Assembly (NCBI GenBank): GCA_963837805.1
Contig: CAWIOU010000023.1
Coordinates: 248,001 to 312,000, forward strand
Source of the DNA: Bog-756 sp963837805
Lineage (GTDB): Bacteria; Actinomycetota; Acidimicrobiia; Acidimicrobiales; RAAP-2
Direction of reading: 5' to 3'
DNA: 64,000 bases
Shown here one piece after another: positions 46,610 to 58,227 of this stretch. Both the position numbers and the translations under genes were made by a program. The notes under the pieces were generated by a model, which saw nothing but the letters and a program-made list of their open reading frames with translations, was not told the DNA's origin and made no database searches. How positions within the stretch are numbered: position 1 is the stretch's first letter; the number at the start of each line of letters is the position of its first letter.

Positions 46610-47766
46610 CTATGACTCGTCGGCCGCCTCGGCGGTGTCGGCGAACTCGGGGGCCTCCTCGCGCCGGGCGATGATGTGGACGTCGATGGCCGCGGGAGCA
46701 GCGAGGCGCGAGATCTTCCGCACGATCGATCCCCCACCCATCAGCTCCTGCCACCGGCTCCGGTGGCTCGATCCGACCACGATCTGGGTCACGTGGTTCT
46801 TGCGTGCGAAGTCGATGAGCGCCTGCGCCGGGTCGTCGCTCCTGATTTCACCCCATTCGGCACCGAGGTCGGCAGAAAGCTGTCGCAGTTCGATCAACTG
46901 GTCATCGGGGGAGGGACGGGCCTTCCCGGTGGCCACGACGTGGAGCACCTGGAGATCTGCCTTGATCCGGGTGGCCATCCTCGACGCCCGGCGCACGATG
47001 GCGTCCGTGCCCGGGGCCGTCGTCACCCCTACGAGGATGCGCTCGTGAGTCTCCCACACCGCATCCTTCTGCTGACTGCGGAGATAGGAGAGCAGCTGTT
47101 CCTCGGTCTGGTCGGCAAGGAACCGGAGCGCCAGTTCGCGCAGCGCGGCGAGGTTGTCGGGTCAGAAGTAGTTGGACAGTGCCTGATCGATCTTCTCGGG
47201 TGGATAGATGTTGCCGTGAGCCATCCTGCGGCGGAGCTGTTCGGGCGAGGAGTCGACCAGCTCGATCTGGTCGGCCTTCCGCAGCACCCAGTCGGCACCC
47301 GTTCGCGGATCTGCACCTCGAGGATCCGCTCGACCGCGTCGGCGATGCTCTCCAGGTGCTGGATGTTGACAGTCGTAACCACATGGACTTCTGCGTTGAG
47401 AAGGTCCATCACATCTTGCCAGCGTTTTTCGTTGTGGCCTGATCCGGGCACGTTGGTGTGAGCGAGCTCATCCACGAGGACGACCTGGGGATGACGGGCG
47501 AGCACTGCGTCGAGGTCCATCTCCTCGAAGTGGGCCCCCCGGTGCTCCACGATCTTGCGGGGGATCACCTCCAGCTCGTCGACCATGTCCTGGACGCGCT
47601 GTCTCCCGTGGCACTCGACGAACCCGACGACGACATCGGTGCCGCGCTCCTTGCGCCGGAGGCCTTCGCCCAGCATGGCGTAGGTCTTACCCACACCGGG
47701 GGCGGCGCCCAGATAGATCCGGAAACCCCCGGCCGCAGTCAGCTGGCTCGGGAAAGAGGGCATCAT
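46610..47766 (-). CDS. Short KdpD: sensor and UspA half only (frameshift and TGA as read)
   Basis: The N-terminal cytoplasmic half of KdpD as a separate gene, 385 residues if repaired. It has the Walker-type FRIYLGAAPGVGKTYAMLGE, VVLVDELAHTNVPGSGH and VVTTVNIQHLESI, then a UspA domain (ERILVGVTTAPGTDAIVRRA; VTQIVVGSSHRSRWQELMGG). There is no membrane, HisKA or HATPase domain. Two breaks: a missing base near 47301 (RVPDWVLRKADQ expected) and an in-frame TGA at 47162-47164 where Arg is expected. GAGGGG precedes the ATG at 47766. It follows kdpC after 81 bases, as the last gene of the kdp operon. Short KdpD proteins are known in cyanobacteria. Confidence 0.75.
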
Positions 47767-47847
47767 ACGCTCGCTGGGCCCCTCAGCGGGCTTCTGAAGG
47801 AGCGGGGACGGGATCCGCTGGTCCGACCGGGCCAGGCCAGCACCGGC

Positions 47848-48492
47848 TCATCGCAGCTTGACGAGTGCCTCGTTCAACTGGAGCACGTCGATGTAGCTGC
47901 TCCCGAGGAAGCCAAGCTGCGCACTGTTGTTCTCACGGGAGATGAGCGCCCGTAGGGTTGTTGGGGCGATGCCGGTCGACCTGGACACCATCGGGATCTG
48001 AGCCAGGGCATCGGCCGCCGTGATGTCGGGGTCGTACCCGCTGCCCGATGTCGTAACCAGGTCGGGGGTGGGGTTCACGCCGCGCTTGTGCCAGTAAGCG
48101 GTCAAGGTCTCGACATTGCTCTTCAGGACGCTGGACCTGGGGCCAAGGTTGGTAGCCCCGGACTCACCGGAATTCAGGACTCCGGGCTTCCCCGGGATGT
48201 TGTTGGCCTCGAGCGGATTGTCTCCCCCACCGGCCACCGGATTCAACGAGCCGGCGTAGGGGCCGAGAGCATCGGGCCGTCCCTGGAAAACACAGCTCCC
48301 GAGCAAGTGACCGGGGCACTTCGTCTGTGACCAGTTCTGGCCGATGAGCGTAGAGCCGTTCGAGGTGATCGACCCGTTAGCCTGGTGTTTGAAGAGAACT
48401 TGGGAGACCCCCGTACCGACATAGGCATAGATAAATGTTAGGACGAGAGCGACTACGGCGAGCGTGATCGATCGGCGGATGTGGACGAGCAT
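47848..48492 (-). CDS. kdpC: Potassium-transporting ATPase subunit C
   Basis: A 214-residue single-pass membrane protein (helix about residues 10-30) with the KdpC patterns NGSTLIGQNWSQ, YAGSLNPVAGGGDNPL-like spacing, ITAADALAQIPMVSRSTGI (KdpC PDAAxxQ/xxxA region) and NVLQLNEALVKL-like C-terminus (VLQLNEALVKLR). KdpC stabilises the KdpFABC complex and helps K+ transfer. ATG 48492 lies 13 bases after the kdpB stop. The reading frame is intact. Confidence 0.9.
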   Translation of the reverse strand: MLVHIRRSITLAVVALVLTFIYAYVGTGVSQVLFKHQANGSITSNGSTLIGQNWSQTKCPGHLLGSCVFQGRPDALGPYAGSLNPVAGGGDNPLEANNIPGKPGVLNSGESGATNLGPRSSVLKSNVETLTAYWHKRGVNPTPDLVTTSGSGYDPDITAADALAQIPMVSRSTGIAPTTLRALISRENNSAQLGFLGSSYIDVLQLNEALVKLR

Positions 48493-48505
48493 CAGAGAGA
48501 CTCCA

Positions 48506-50579
<2,074 letters not shown>

Positions 50580-50580
<1 letters not shown>

Positions 50581-52274
50581 CAGAAGAACCCGTGGCTGAG
50601 TTGCTCGACGATCGGGCCGAGCGCGAGGGCGGGGAAGAAGGTGAGGCCACCGATGATCACGATTACTCCGATGGTCAGGCCGACGAACATGCCGTTGTCG
50701 GTGCGGAAGGTTCCGAGGGATTCAGGCACCACGTTTTTGGCGGCCAGCGTGCCTCCAAGAGCTAGGGCGGGGATCATGATGCCGACCCGGCCGATCAAGA
50801 AGGCGAGGCCCTGGGTGATGTTGTAGAAAGTCGGTGTTGCCGGTGAGGCCCCCAAACGCCGAGCCGTTGTTGTTTCCAGGCGACGCGAACCCATAGAGGA
50901 TCTCCGAGAACCCATGGGGCCCTGCGTTCAGCGGGCCGGCTCGTCCGGCATGGATGGACACGGCAATGGCAGTGAGGACGAGCACAAGGATGGGCATGAC
51001 GAGAGCACCAAGGCCGGCGAGCTTGACCTCCTTGGCTTGGATCTTCTTCCCTAGGTATTCCGGCGTTCGCCCGATCATCAGGCCACCGATGAACACGGCG
51101 ATGATGGCGTAGATGAGGATGGTGTAGAGCCCGCTCCCGGCGCCTCCCGGGGTCACCTCACCGAGCATCATGCCGCTCATGAGGCCGAGCCCGCCTATCG
51201 GGGTGAACAGTCGTAGGAGCCGTCGGCCGAGCCGGTTGACGTGCTGGTCGACGCCACTCCGAACAGGGCGGTGGTGGTGTCGCCGAAGCGCACTTCCTTG
51301 CCGCACGGTGTTGCCCACCGTTGGAGTGGACTCCGGCTGCAGCCACAGCAGGGTTCTGCTGGTGCTCGGCTACGTGGTGTACCGCCGACCCACACCGCGA
51401 AGATGATCACCATGGCGGCCGAGCAGGGCAGCGCCGTGACGGATGCTCCCGACCATCTTCCCGAAGGTGTAGGTGAGGGCGAAAGGGATGGCCAGCAACA
51501 GGTAGATCGAGAGCCAGTTGGTCAGACCGGTCGGGTTCTCGAACGTGGTCGCCGAGTTGGCGTTGAGGAAGCCTCCCCCGTTGTTGCCGAGCTGTTTGAT
51601 CGATTCCATGAATCCGATCGGTCCCCGGGCAATGGTCTGGGTCGACGCCATTAAGGAATCGTGGATATCGAACCGGTGCCGGCCAGCGTCTGCACCGCGC
51701 CCTGGCCGACGAAGATGATTCCGCAGACGAAGGCGATGGGGAATAACGATGTAGAGGAGGCCGCGGGTCATGTCAACCCAGAAGTTCCCAATGGTCGGGG
51801 AGTTGCGCCGAGAGAAGCCCCGGACCATGGCGATGGCCACGGCGATGCCGATGGCCGGGCTCAGGAACTGCTCGAGGGTCAGCGCGCCGATCTGGGAGAA
51901 GTACGACATGGTCGTCCTCGCCGCCGTAGTTCTGCCAGTTGGTGTTGGTCATGAACGAAGAGGCGGTATTGAAGCTCAGGGCCTGGGGAACGGCGCCGAA
52001 GATGCTGCGGGTTGAGGGGCAGCGACCCCTGGATCCGGATGAGCAGGTAGGTGACGGCCATCGCCACCGCAGAGAAGATCACCATTGAGGTGGCGTACCG
52101 CTTCCAGTTCTGCTCCTGCTCGGGCCCGGTCCCGAGGGCCCGGTAGACCGGCCGCTCGGCCCAGCCCAGGAAGTGCACCCGGCCGTCGAACACGGCGGCC
52201 ATGTAGGACCCAAGGTACCGCCAGGTGAGGCCCAGGGCGATGACCAGGGTGACGATGGTCCAGGTGAAGCCCAT
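50580..52274 (-). CDS. kdpA: Potassium-transporting ATPase subunit A (frame broken ~9 times as read)
   Basis: The K+-binding channel subunit. All family landmarks are present in order but in changing frames: GFTWTIVTLVIALGLTWRYL (start, 52274), LNPQHLGAVPQALSFNTA, NWQNYGGE, MSYFSQIGALTLEQFLSPA, QLGNNGGGFLNANSATTFEN, NPTGLTN, GKEVRFG, GLMIGRTPEYLGKKIQAKEV, TFYNITQGLAFLIGR and the terminus EQLSHGFF. I place single-base shifts near 52000, 51912, 51738, 51672, 51414, 51390, 51300, 51213 and 50840, six gains and three losses. They net to zero, start and stop are in phase, and length (564 residues) is normal. That favours local consensus error, though recent decay is not excluded. Confidence 0.85.
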
Positions 52275-52365
52275 CTAGAACTTCTCGGGCTTGAACATGG
52301 CGAACCGAGGTAGATGAACATCACGACGGCGATGCCGAGGAGGATGCCCTGAGTGACCAGGTCAT
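52275..52365 (-). CDS. kdpF: Potassium-transporting ATPase subunit F (two one-base gaps as read)
   Basis: The small stabilising subunit of the Kdp complex. With two single bases restored the 30-residue product is a single helix ending in the family signature FAMFKPEKF; the intact stretch TQGILLGIAVVMFIYLG is readable. One missing base lies near 52366-52360 (after ATGACC), the other near 52292 (GGTTCGCC). The stop TAG touches the kdpA ATG. ATG 52365 overlaps the stop of a 27-codon upstream frame (ATGA). Confidence 0.7.
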
Positions 52366-52445
52366 ACCCGGTCCAGCGCCCAGATGAGGCCGAGCATCGC
52401 CAGCACGAAGCCGATGATGCCCAGCACTGCGAGGAAATCTGCCAT
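52362..52445 (-). CDS. 27-residue membrane peptide upstream of kdpF
   Basis: MADFLAVLGIIGFVLAMLGL followed by IWALDRV: one hydrophobic helix with an acidic N-terminus and Asp-Arg at the end, in an intact frame. Its stop overlaps the kdpF ATG (ATGA), so it heads the kdp operon and would be translated with kdpF. It is not KdpF, which is the next frame. It resembles small leader genes before kdpF in other actinobacteria, but the family is not named with confidence. No ribosome binding site is evident, so it may be leaderless. Confidence 0.55.
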   Translation of the reverse strand: MADFLAVLGIIGFVLAMLGLIWALDRV

Positions 52446-52468
52446 GGGACGAGTATCCGCCCGACCGT

Positions 52469-52516
52469 CTGAACAGACTCTGAACGGTCGCCCGTCGGCC
52501 TGAATAAAGTCTCAAC
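52469..52516. promoter_or_regulatory. 17-bp direct repeat in the divergent kdp promoter region
   Basis: CTGAACAGACTCTGAAC (52469-52485) and CTGAATAAAGTCTCAAC (52500-52516) agree at 13 of 17 positions and start 31 bases apart, about three helical turns. Each is itself two CTGAA/CTcAA half-sites eleven bases apart, the geometry of OmpR/PhoB-type response regulators such as KdpE. They lie between the leftward kdp operon and the rightward kinase gene and could control both. On the minus strand GATACT near 52452 may serve as a -10. Confidence 0.6.
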
Positions 52517-52566
52517 AGGCACCCATCTCGAGACCGGCGGACCGCGATCCGTAGGACAATGGAGGG

Positions 52567-54037
52567 GTGCGCAGACGTCTGCTCGGCTCGATGGTGGGGA
52601 TCCTGCTGGCGGTGGGCATCGGCGCCGCGCTCCTGCCGTTCCGTCCCCACCTGGGCGTGGCCACGGCCGCCCTGGTCTTCGTGCTCCCCGTCGTCGCCGG
52701 CGTCATCGTGGGCGGGCTTCCCGGCCGGCATGGCCAGCGTCGCCGCCGGCTTCCTCGTCTACGACTACGGGTTCATCCCGCCCTACGACAAGTTCAGGGT
52801 GGCGGACGGCCAGGACTGGGTGACCCTGGTCGTCTACGTGATCGTGATGCTGTTGGTGGCCCGGGTCGTGTCCAACCTCGACGGGGCTCGCTCGGCCGCC
52901 ATGGGCAGGACGGCCGAGGCGCGCCGGCTCTTCGAGCTGTCCGAGCTGCTGGTCGAGGACCGGTCCGTCGACGAGCTCCTGGAGACGATCGTCAGCACCG
53001 TCCGGACCGTCTTCGGAGTCCCGGGGGTGACCCTGCTCGTCCCCCATGGCGACCGGCTGGAGGTGGCCGCCTCATCCGGCGAGGAGTTGTCCCCGGTCGA
53101 CCTCCGCCAGCTCGACCCACAGTCGGGGGTGCCGGTGAGCCTGGGCACGGGTCCGGGCGGGGCCGATGGGATGCGGACGGTGGCGCTGACCGCGGCCGGC
53201 CGCCCGGTGGGGATCCTGGCCATGCGGGCGGTGCCGGCATCCGAGTCGGACGCCGCCCTCCTCCGGACCTTCGCCAATCACGCGGCGCTGGCGCTGGAGC
53301 GGGCCCAGCTCCGGGAGCAGGCCGTACGTTCCGAGCTGCTGGAGGAGGTCGACCGGTTGCGGCACGCGCTGGTGGGTGCGGTCTCACACGATCTGCGCAC
53401 GCCTCTGGCCACGATGAAGGTGGCCACGTCGACGCTCCTGCACCCGGTCATCCCCCTTTCCGGCGCCGCCACCGACGAGCTCCACGAACTGATCGATGTC
53501 GAAACCGACCGTCTCACCCGACTGGTGAACAGCCTGCTCGACATGACCCGGATCGATGCCGGTGTGCTCGAGGTCCATCGAACGCCCCAGTCGGTGGGCA
53601 CACTGGTGGAGGAGTCGGTCGCCGCCCTCGGCCCCGCGCTCGGGAGCCGGGCGGTCGGCGTATCGGTGGCACCGGACCTCCCCGATGTCGACGTCGACCC
53701 GCCTCTGATCGAGCAGGTACTCGCTAACCTCTTGGACAATGCCAATCGACACGCACCGCCGGGCACCCCGATCGAAGTAGCCGCCGAGATCCGCGGCGGG
53801 CGGGTCGCGGTCTCGGTGACCGACGCCGGGCCGGGGGTGCCGCCCAGGGAGCGGGACGCCGTCTTCGACCGGTACGCCCGGTTCGACACCGGTGGCCGGG
53901 CCGGGTTGGGTCTGACCATCGCCAAGACGTTCGTCGAGGCCCATGGCGGCACGATCTGGATCGAGGACGCGCACGGGGGTGGGGCCCGCTTCGTCTTCAC
54001 CCTCCCGGTGTCGGCCGCGGTCGGCGCCGGGCGGTAG
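52567..54037 (+). CDS. Histidine kinase with KdpD membrane half (DUF4118-GAF-HisKA-HATPase; frameshift as read)
   Basis: A 489-residue membrane kinase equal to the C-terminal half of KdpD: four-helix DUF4118 unit, GAF-like domain (RRLFELSELLVEDRSVDELL), HisKA with VSHDLRTPLATMKVAT (phospho-acceptor His), and HATPase with LANLLDNANRHAPPG, DAGPGVP and GRAGLGLTIAKTFVEAHGG. It lacks the KdpD/UspA sensor. The GTG start has GGAGGG just before it. One extra C near 52715 (TTCCCGGCC) shifts the frame; removing it joins the two parts (VGGLPAGMASVAAGF). The short kdpD at 46610-47766 supplies the missing half in the divergent operon. Confidence 0.88.
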
Positions 54038-54041
54038 CGAC

Positions 54042-54737
54042 GTGGCCAAAGTGCTCGTCATCGACGACGATCCCTCGCTCCTCCGCGCCCTTCGCCTCGG
54101 CCTCGAGGCCGGTGGCCACGACGTGGTGACCGCGGCCAACGGCGAGCAGGGCATCTCCCAGACCGCCCTCACCTCACCCGACATCGTCGTGCTCGACCTC
54201 GGCCTCCCCGACCTCGACGGCCAGACGGTGTGCAAGAGGATCCGCCAGTGGAGCGAAGTCCCGATCATCATCCTGTCGGCCAGTGGCACCGAGGACCGCA
54301 AGGTCGCCGCCCTCGATGGCGGGGCCGACGACTATGTGACCAAACCCTTCGGCATGGCCGAGCTCGAGGCCCGCATCCGCACCGCCCTCCGGCACCGGAA
54401 CCCCGAGCCGGCCGACCAGCCGGTGGCGGAGATCACCGTGGGGCCGCTCGATCTCGATTTCGTCCACCACCAAACCGCCATGCGCGGGGCGTCGGTCGAC
54501 CTGACGGCCAAGGAGTTCGACGTGCTCTCCTTCCTGGCCCGCCATGCCGGCAAGACCTGCACGCACCAGATGATCCTCACCGCGGTGTGGGGGACGGGGT
54601 ACGGGACCGAGGCGGGGTACCTGCATGCCTATGTGCACCGGTTGCGCCAGAAGCTCGGGGACCGGTCGGCCACCTTCATCCGCACGGTGCCGGGCATCGG
54701 CTACAGCCTGTCCCCCGACCCGGTGACCGCGTCGTGA
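54042..54737 (+). CDS. kdpE: KdpE-type OmpR-family response regulator
   Basis: A 231-residue regulator. Receiver domain with acidic pocket VLVIDDDPSLL, phospho-acceptor Asp in PDIVVLDLGLPDLDG, and the switch Lys in GGADDYVTKPFGMAELEARI; the last is the KdpE hallmark. The winged-helix domain (residues ~135-225) has ASVDLTAKEFDVLSFLARH and YVHRLRQKLGD. GTG 54042 lies four bases after the kinase stop, so they form a two-component pair. It is expected to bind the repeats at 52469-52516 (inference). Confidence 0.9.
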   Translation: MAKVLVIDDDPSLLRALRLGLEAGGHDVVTAANGEQGISQTALTSPDIVVLDLGLPDLDGQTVCKRIRQWSEVPIIILSASGTEDRKVAALDGGADDYVTKPFGMAELEARIRTALRHRNPEPADQPVAEITVGPLDLDFVHHQTAMRGASVDLTAKEFDVLSFLARHAGKTCTHQMILTAVWGTGYGTEAGYLHAYVHRLRQKLGDRSATFIRTVPGIGYSLSPDPVTAS

Positions 54738-54821
54738 TGAGCCCGACCCGCTCCGACGGCCGCACCGGCCCGGCGCGTAGCCTGGGTACGGATCGGCTCT
54801 AGGGGTCAGGAGGCATCGACG

Positions 54822-57477
54822 GTGGCACGAGGAAAGCTCCGGTTGTATCTCGGCGCCGCTCCCGGGGTGGGCAAGACCTACGCCATGCTCAACGAGGGCT
54901 GGCGGCGCAAGGAACGCGGCACCGACGTGGTCATCGGCTGGGTCCAGGACCACGGGCGACCCCACACCGACTCCCAGATACGCGATCTCGAGATCTTCCC
55001 CCGGCGGTCCGTGGAGTACCGGGGCCAGACGCTGGAGGAAATGGATCTCGATGGGCTTCTGGCCCGCAAGCCCGAGCTGGTGCTGGTCGACGAGCTGGCC
55101 CACACCAACGCTCCCGGCTCGAAGCACGCCAAGCGCTGGCAGGATGTCGAGGACCTCCTTGACGCCGGCATCAACGTCATCTCCACCATCAATCTCCAGC
55201 ACCTCGAGTCGCTCAACGACGTGGTGGAGGGGATCACCGGGGTGGCACAGCACGAGACCGTGCCCGACCCGGTGGTCCGGGCCGCCGACCAGCTGGAGCT
55301 GGTGGACATGGCCCCCGAGGCCCTGCGCCGGAGGTTGGCCCACGGCAACGTCTATCCACCGGAGCGCATCGACGCGGCCCTGGCCAACTACTTCAGGACC
55401 GGCAACCTCACCGCCCTGCGCGAGCTGGCGCTGCTGTGGGTGGCCGACCGGGTCGACGAGGAGCTGAGCGACTACCGCGAGCGCCACAACATCGCCGGAC
55501 CGTGGGAGACCAAGGAGCGGGTGGTGGTGTCCCTCACCGGTTCGCCGGGAAGCGCCGTCCTCATCCGGCGGGCCGCCCGGATGGCCATGCGGACCAAGGC
55601 CGAACTGGTGGGCGTGCACATCCGCACCGACGACAGCCTGACCGGATCCGGGTCACAGGGACTGGTGGCCAACCGCGCCCTGCTCGACGATCTGGGGGGG
55701 CGGTTCGTCGAGGTGGTCGGCGCCGACGTGGCGCCGGCCCTCGTGCAGGTGGCCCGGGCCGAGAACGCCACCCAGCTGGTGATGGGAGCCACCCACCGGA
55801 GCCGGCTCAACGAGTACGTCCGGGGCTCGGTCATCAACTCGGTCATCCGGGCCGCCGGCGGGTCGCTGGACGTGCACGTGATCGCCACCGACCCCGACGC
55901 CCGCCGCGATGCGGAACCCGAGGGCGAGGAGGGTGAGGACGATGCCGACCGCCCGCCGGTGAAGCCGCCGGCCCGGCGCCGACGCGGCCTGCTCTCGCCC
56001 CTGTCACGGCGCCGACGGGTGGCCGCCGTGGTCATCGGGGTGATCGGCTTCCCCCTGCTCACCCTGATCCTGACGGCGGGCAGGAGCGGCGACAGCCTGG
56101 CCACCGCCCTCAGCTCGTACCTGGTGCTGGTGGTCGTGGTGGCCGCCATCGGCGGCGTGTGGCCGGCCCTGTTGGCCGCTCTGGCCGGGTTCCTCCTGTC
56201 CAACTACTTCTTCGCCCCGCCCATCCACACCTTCACCATCGCCGACACCCGCGACATCCTGGCCCTGGTCATGTTCCTGGTCACCGCCGGCGTCGTGAGC
56301 GTGCTCGTGGACCTCTCGGCCCGGCGGACGGCCACGGCCGTCCAGGCCCGTTCCGACGCCCAGATGCTGGCCCGGGTGGCCGGCCGCATGGTCGCTCCGG
56401 AGGGCAATCCGCTGCCCGCGCCTGCTCGACGAGCTGCTGGTGGCCTTCCGGCTCGACGCCGTCGCCGTCCTCCGTTCGGGCAGCGGGCACATCGGCTGGT
56501 CGACCGTGGTGGACGCCGGCCATCAGCCGCCGCGGGCTCCCGATGAAGCCACGGTGGTCCTGCCGCTGACCGACGTCGACGTCCTCGCCCTCCGCGGCCC
56601 GGGCCTGACCGCCGAGGACCGGGAGATCCTGACCGCCTTCGCCGCCCAGCTGGCCACGGCGCTGGAGAGCGACCGGCTCCACGCCGAGGCCGCCGAGGCC
56701 GATTCGCTGGCCCGCGCCAACCAGCTACGTTCGGCCCTGCTGGCCGCGGTCAGCCACGACCTGCGCACCCCGCTGGCCTCGATCAAGGCGGCATCCTCGA
56801 GCCTGCTGTCCGACCAGCTTTCCTTCGGGCCCGACGAGACCGCCATCCTGCTGCAGACCATCGACGACGAAGCCGACCGGCTCAACAGTCTGGTGGAGAA
56901 CCTGCTGGACATGAGCCGCCTCCAGACCGGCTCGATGGAGGTCCTCGATCAGAACACCGACGTCACCGAGCTCATCGAGACGGCCGTGGCCAGCCTCGGA
57001 CCCCGGGGCGGACAGGTGACCGTGGACGTCGAATCCCCGCTCCCCCGCATCCACACCGACCCGGTGCTCCTCGAGCGCGCCGTGGCCAATCTGGTCGACA
57101 ACGCGCTCATCCACGGAGGGGGCAACGGCATCCGGGTCGAGGCCGGTCCGGTGGCGGGCCGGGTGGACATCCGGATCATCGACCGCGGTCCGGGGATCCG
57201 CCCCCAGGACCGCGACCGGGTGTTCCAACCGTTCCAGCGCCTCGGGGACTCCGACAACGGAGTCGGTGTGGGCCTGGGGCTGGCGGTGGCCAGAGGATTC
57301 GTGGAGGCGGTCGGCGGGAGCCTCGACGTCGAGGACACGCCCGGAGGTGGCTGCACCATGGTGGTGCGGATCCCCGAGTCGGCGCCGAAAGGACCGCACT
57401 CCCATGGCCCGCCCGCGGCTCCGGATCCCGAGGCGAGCACCCCGGCCGCGGCATCCTCGGGTGGTCCTGGGCCGTGA
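54822..57477 (+). CDS. kdpD: Full-length sensor histidine kinase KdpD (frameshift as read)
   Basis: An 884-residue osmosensor/K+-sensor kinase with every KdpD domain: KdpD sensor (LRLYLGAAPGVGKTYAMLNE; VLVDELAHTNAPGSKHAKRW), UspA (VVVSLTGSPGSAVLIRRAAR), DUF4118 with four membrane segments, a GAF-like part, HisKA (VSHDLRTPLASIKAA) and HATPase (NLVDNALIHGGG; GVGLGLAVARGF). The GTG start is preceded by GGAGG. One extra base near 56415-56425 shifts the frame at GNPLPRLLDELLV. It follows the first KdpE gene by 84 bases and overlaps the second (GTGA), so the window has two complete Kdp signalling units. Confidence 0.9.
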
Positions 57478-58202
57478 GCCCGGCAGGCTCGGCCCCACCC
57501 GACTCCCTGGTGGGCAACGGCGAGGCCGGTGCCACGGTGTTGGTGTGCGACGACGACACCGCCCTGCTGCGGGCCGTGTCCATCAGCCTGGGTGCCCGCG
57601 GCTACGAGGTGATCGTGGCCCGCAACGGCGCCGAGGGGATCGATCGGACCGCCCAGCGCCGCCCCGACGTGGTGTTGGTCGACCTCGGCCTGCCCGGCAT
57701 CGACGGTGTCGAGGTCATCCGCGGCATACGGGGTTGGAGCTCGGTCCCGATCATCGTGCTGTCCGCCCGCCACCAGAGCGCCGACAAGGTGGAGGCGCTC
57801 GACGCCGGTGCCGACGACTACGTGACCAAGCCCTTCGGGATGGACGAGCTGCTGGCCCGACTGCGGGCTGCGCTCCGCCGGTCCGGACCGGCCGGGGAGA
57901 CCCCCATGGTCGAGGCCGAGGGCTTCATCGTCGACCTGGTGAACAAGCGGGTGACCCGGGACGGAGTCCACGTGCACCTGACCCCGAAGGAGTGGGACCT
58001 GGTCGAGGTGCTGGTCCGCCACCCCGGTCGACTGGTCTCGCAACGCCAGCTGCTCCACGACGTGTGGGGCCCGGGCTACGAGACCGAGACCGAGTACCTC
58101 CGGGTCCTGATGGGCCGGGTCAGGCGCAAGCTCGAGGTGGACCACTCCCGGCCCCGCCACTTCCGGACCGAGCCGGGCATGGGGTACCGCTTCGAACCGT
58201 GA
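57474..58202 (+). CDS. Second KdpE-type OmpR-family response regulator
   Basis: A 242-residue regulator with VLVCDDDTALLRAVSISLGA, PDVVLVDLGLPGIDG (phospho-acceptor Asp), DAGADDYVTKPFGMDELLAR and a winged-helix domain with VHLTPKEWDLVEVLVRHPG and RVRRKLEVDHS. The GTG start overlaps the KdpD stop. It is similar to, but clearly distinct from, the first KdpE, and differs in the recognition helix (RVLMGRVRRKLE). With two kinases and two regulators, crosstalk is possible. Confidence 0.9.
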   Translation: MSPAGSAPPDSLVGNGEAGATVLVCDDDTALLRAVSISLGARGYEVIVARNGAEGIDRTAQRRPDVVLVDLGLPGIDGVEVIRGIRGWSSVPIIVLSARHQSADKVEALDAGADDYVTKPFGMDELLARLRAALRRSGPAGETPMVEAEGFIVDLVNKRVTRDGVHVHLTPKEWDLVEVLVRHPGRLVSQRQLLHDVWGPGYETETEYLRVLMGRVRRKLEVDHSRPRHFRTEPGMGYRFEP

Positions 58203-58227
58203 CCGGCCGGCCATAGGATCAAGCGCC

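Noticed and set aside
46610..47766. Universal stress protein as a separate gene (46610-47059)
   Set aside because: The UspA part is in phase with the KdpD sensor sequence upstream of the TGA and matches the KdpD order, so it is the C-terminal part of the short KdpD.
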